Below, in pieces: positions 62,215 through 64,000 of a stretch of DNA of 64,000 nt (its first letter is position 1; every line of letters begins with the position of its first letter). The stretch comes from Chrysogorgia sp. JL179-B06 (lineage: Eukaryota; Cnidaria; Anthozoa; Scleralcyonacea; Chrysogorgiidae): positions 2,069,001 through 2,133,000 of the forward strand of contig JAYKKM010000032.1 of NCBI GenBank assembly GCA_035772405.1, written 5' to 3'. The position numbers and the translations under genes were made by a program. Below the pieces are notes generated by a model. That model did no database searches and was not told where the DNA came from. It saw only the letters and a list, made by a program, of their open reading frames with translations.

Positions 62215-62825
62215 TTGAATTCCGATCTTTCCCTCATCATTTTTCATAATTGACTCTTGTCCATACCATGCAAGACTTTTTCAATTCTAACCCATCTGTT
62301 TGCTTTTCTCCTGTTACCACTTTGTGCTGCCACTTCCATGAACGTCTGTTTCTGGAGCGTGGAGTTGTCCAGTCTGACGCAGTGTGCTAACCATTCTAAA
62401 TGCCGTCGTTCTAATTGGTATAGGCTTTTAGTGGCTTCGTGCCAGTTATATCTGCATTGGAGTAGACAAACCCGTAGTCCCAGTTTACAGCTTCTTTTTC
62501 TAGCTCTTCAGACAAACCTTGAGGTGGCGCATGACGTCTCTTCCATCCTCCCTTTACATGAGTCTTTCTAAGAAGTCTCGGTGTCTAACTCCCATGTTGC
62601 CGCATTATACATCATCCTTACTCTAATGAAGGCAACCATTTACCTTCCTCGGGTTTTGCACTTCACTCGATGGTCGGTGAGGACTTTTTTCAATTCCGCA
62701 AACTTTCCAATCGCAGAGGCGATCCTGTGTTGAATAAACTTCTGCGGATTGATAGGGGAGAGCATGACGCCAAGGTATTTGAACTCACCGAGGAGCAAAA
62801 ACCACAAAGAGTCCATTACATTACC
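62215..62825 (-). pseudogene. Decayed LINE 3' end
   Basis: Read leftward, 62790-62640 encodes a thumb-type segment (FKYLGVMLSPINPQKF, IASAIGKFAELKKVL), then CKTR and a damaged YNAATWEL, and near 62440-62330 the C-terminal LERRHLEWLAHCVRLD, a pattern common to non-LTR RT proteins (R.LRWLGH..RM). Stops and shifts interrupt it. The upstream RT core is absent. Confidence 0.65.
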
Positions 62826-63360
62826 TCAGATTAACGCTTGCTAAAACCTAGCTGCTATAGAACAATTAAACGGGAACAAACGTTTTATGCAGCGTATATA
62901 GGCAGTGTTAAAATAGAAATAAAAAATTGTCGAAATATTGTGTAGGAGGTGCAACGTTTTTAGCGAAGGCCCATTGTCAGAGAGTGACTTTTTAGGTTTC
63001 ACTCTGTAACGAAGAGACTTACACCGACCTTTTTACACCGGTGTTTTTCTGGGTATTAAAATTCTGTGCTCATTTGATGACATAACCAAAGATAAATGAC
63101 AACCAAATGTCATTTGATGACAACCAAAGATTGCGATAGTTACTCAGGAGATACATCATTCTATAACGCGAAGAATAAAATATCTACCCCAAAAAAACGA
63201 AATAAGTTTTAAAAACAAGAGAATAGACTGGGCCAAAATCATATAAACAATTCAAATATTAATATTGTTTGTTTGATCTGTAAATAAAAGCTCACGCCTT
63301 TACGATTCTTCCACATAAAAATACAAACAACTACATATATTCCTCATATATTTGGTCAAT
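62826..63360. other. Non-coding stretch
   Basis: No gene. A 20-base direct repeat (CATTTGATGACA) occurs three times between 63070 and 63125. Confidence 0.5.
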
Positions 63361-63493
63361 AAGGTCCGTTTCAAACGTTGAACTTTTTATGTACCGAAAG
63401 ATAATGTAAATTACAAAAATCCTTCTTCGTTCGAGCTCATTAGTGCATATTAAGGTTCAGCACGTAAAACGGTTGACGTTTGAAACGAGCCTG
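63361..63493. mobile_element. Short palindromic element, family 1, diverged copy
   Basis: GGTCCGTTTCAAACGTTGAAC at the left pairs with GACGTTTGAAACGAGCC at the right. Clearly related to 22075-22200 (same ends and the GAGCTCATT centre) but with many changes. Confidence 0.7.
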
Positions 63494-64000
63494 AGTAATC
63501 ATTGTATAGGATATGAATATTCATGCCAGGGTGCTTACATGCCACTGATCCCGAAAGAAGACTCGATCGAGCAACCTATTGTCCTCCGATGGCAGAAAAT
63601 GAAGCCTGGAAAGTTCGACAGGCGCCATTACTAAGGGATCAAAGTCGCAGTAAATCTGTAGGCAGGTCATGAATCGTTGTGCCCAGTAATTTGAAAAACG
63701 TCTTCTGGTCCTCTTTATAGCAAAATTATTTTATTTTGTGGATGGTAAGAGCACATAATCCAACAAAAAACCTCATAGGAACCTCAGTTAGTCCCTTAGT
63801 AATGGCGGACTTCATTTTCTGAACAATAGTTGCTCGATCCAGTCTTCTTTCGAGATCAGAGTTACATGCACATATGAACGTTTTTAATTTAATCCAGTTC
63901 ATCTTCTTGGGGAATTTCAACCTCTGAACGAGAGTCATGGGAAGAAAATCGATCTGTTGTAGAATCTTGTTGGGCTTGTATTTTATTTTGGAACTCAAGC
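63494..64000. other. Unassigned end of window
   Basis: Contains an open minus-strand frame (63726-63998, running off the window) with LKTFICACNSDLERRLD, and a plus-strand stretch near 63590-63640 that pairs weakly with it (GCGCCATTACTAAGGGA versus TCCCTTAGTAATGGCGG). No family recognised; the pairing suggests an inverted repeat rather than a gene. Confidence 0.4.

Noticed and set aside
62257..62571. Plus-strand frame of 104 codons
   Set aside because: It is the antisense of a decayed LINE C-terminus that reads on the minus strand.

Overview
The window is AT-rich, repeat-dense genomic DNA from an invertebrate animal. The best guess is a marine invertebrate, probably a cnidarian (coral or sea-anemone type). 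The guess rests on a Polinton/Maverick element whose small membrane proteins look like those I associate with cnidarian Polintons, on Gmr1-like Ty3/gypsy elements with a SCAN-like Gag, on many short palindromic elements, and on the absence of any recognisable single-copy host gene. The species call is inference.

Layout. Positions 1-2095 hold the decayed 3' part of a Gmr1-like retrotransposon. From 2097 to 21306 a 23-bp satellite array is split by a nearly complete Polinton (2827-19417, 16.6 kb) flanked by a near-perfect 6-bp target duplication. Its genes form three blocks. A leftward block (8850 down to 2951) holds a split penton-like gene, integrase with chromodomain, membrane protein, major capsid protein, packaging ATPase and small proteins. 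A rightward block (8868 to 15173) holds an unassigned large protein, small membrane proteins, a fibre-like protein with a phage-tail-fibre motif, a BRO-N/VRR-NUC/zinc-finger fusion, a VLTF3-like zinc-ribbon protein and a small zinc-finger protein. The protein-primed DNA polymerase B reads leftward from the right end. Together they make a virus-like replication, packaging and integration module. Its ends are imperfect palindromes that share the same mismatches, its genes carry a short A/T-rich motif directly before the ATG, and no adenain-type protease is visible.

From 21386 to 27000 there is a LINE 3' fragment and a set of palindromic non-autonomous elements. At 27009-29775 lies a transposon with 155-bp terminal inverted repeats and a perfect 9-bp target duplication. 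It carries two convergent decayed genes: a spliced Cys-rich protein and a RecQ-like helicase. At 30295-35383 is a longer Gmr1-like element with integrase encoded before reverse transcriptase; its 3' LTR is inverted relative to the 5' LTR. A decayed conventional Ty3/gypsy remnant (36610-37790) and a tyrosine-recombinase remnant (about 41300-42640) follow.

The right third is mostly non-coding. It contains a fold-back element with a 9-bp target duplication carrying a LINE (51325-53865), a three-level nest (an outer terminal-repeat element, a hAT-like element with an 8-bp target duplication, and a LINE, 55031-58372), more palindromic elements, and a LINE tail on the minus strand near 62.5 kb. I see no tRNA, rRNA or CRISPR array.
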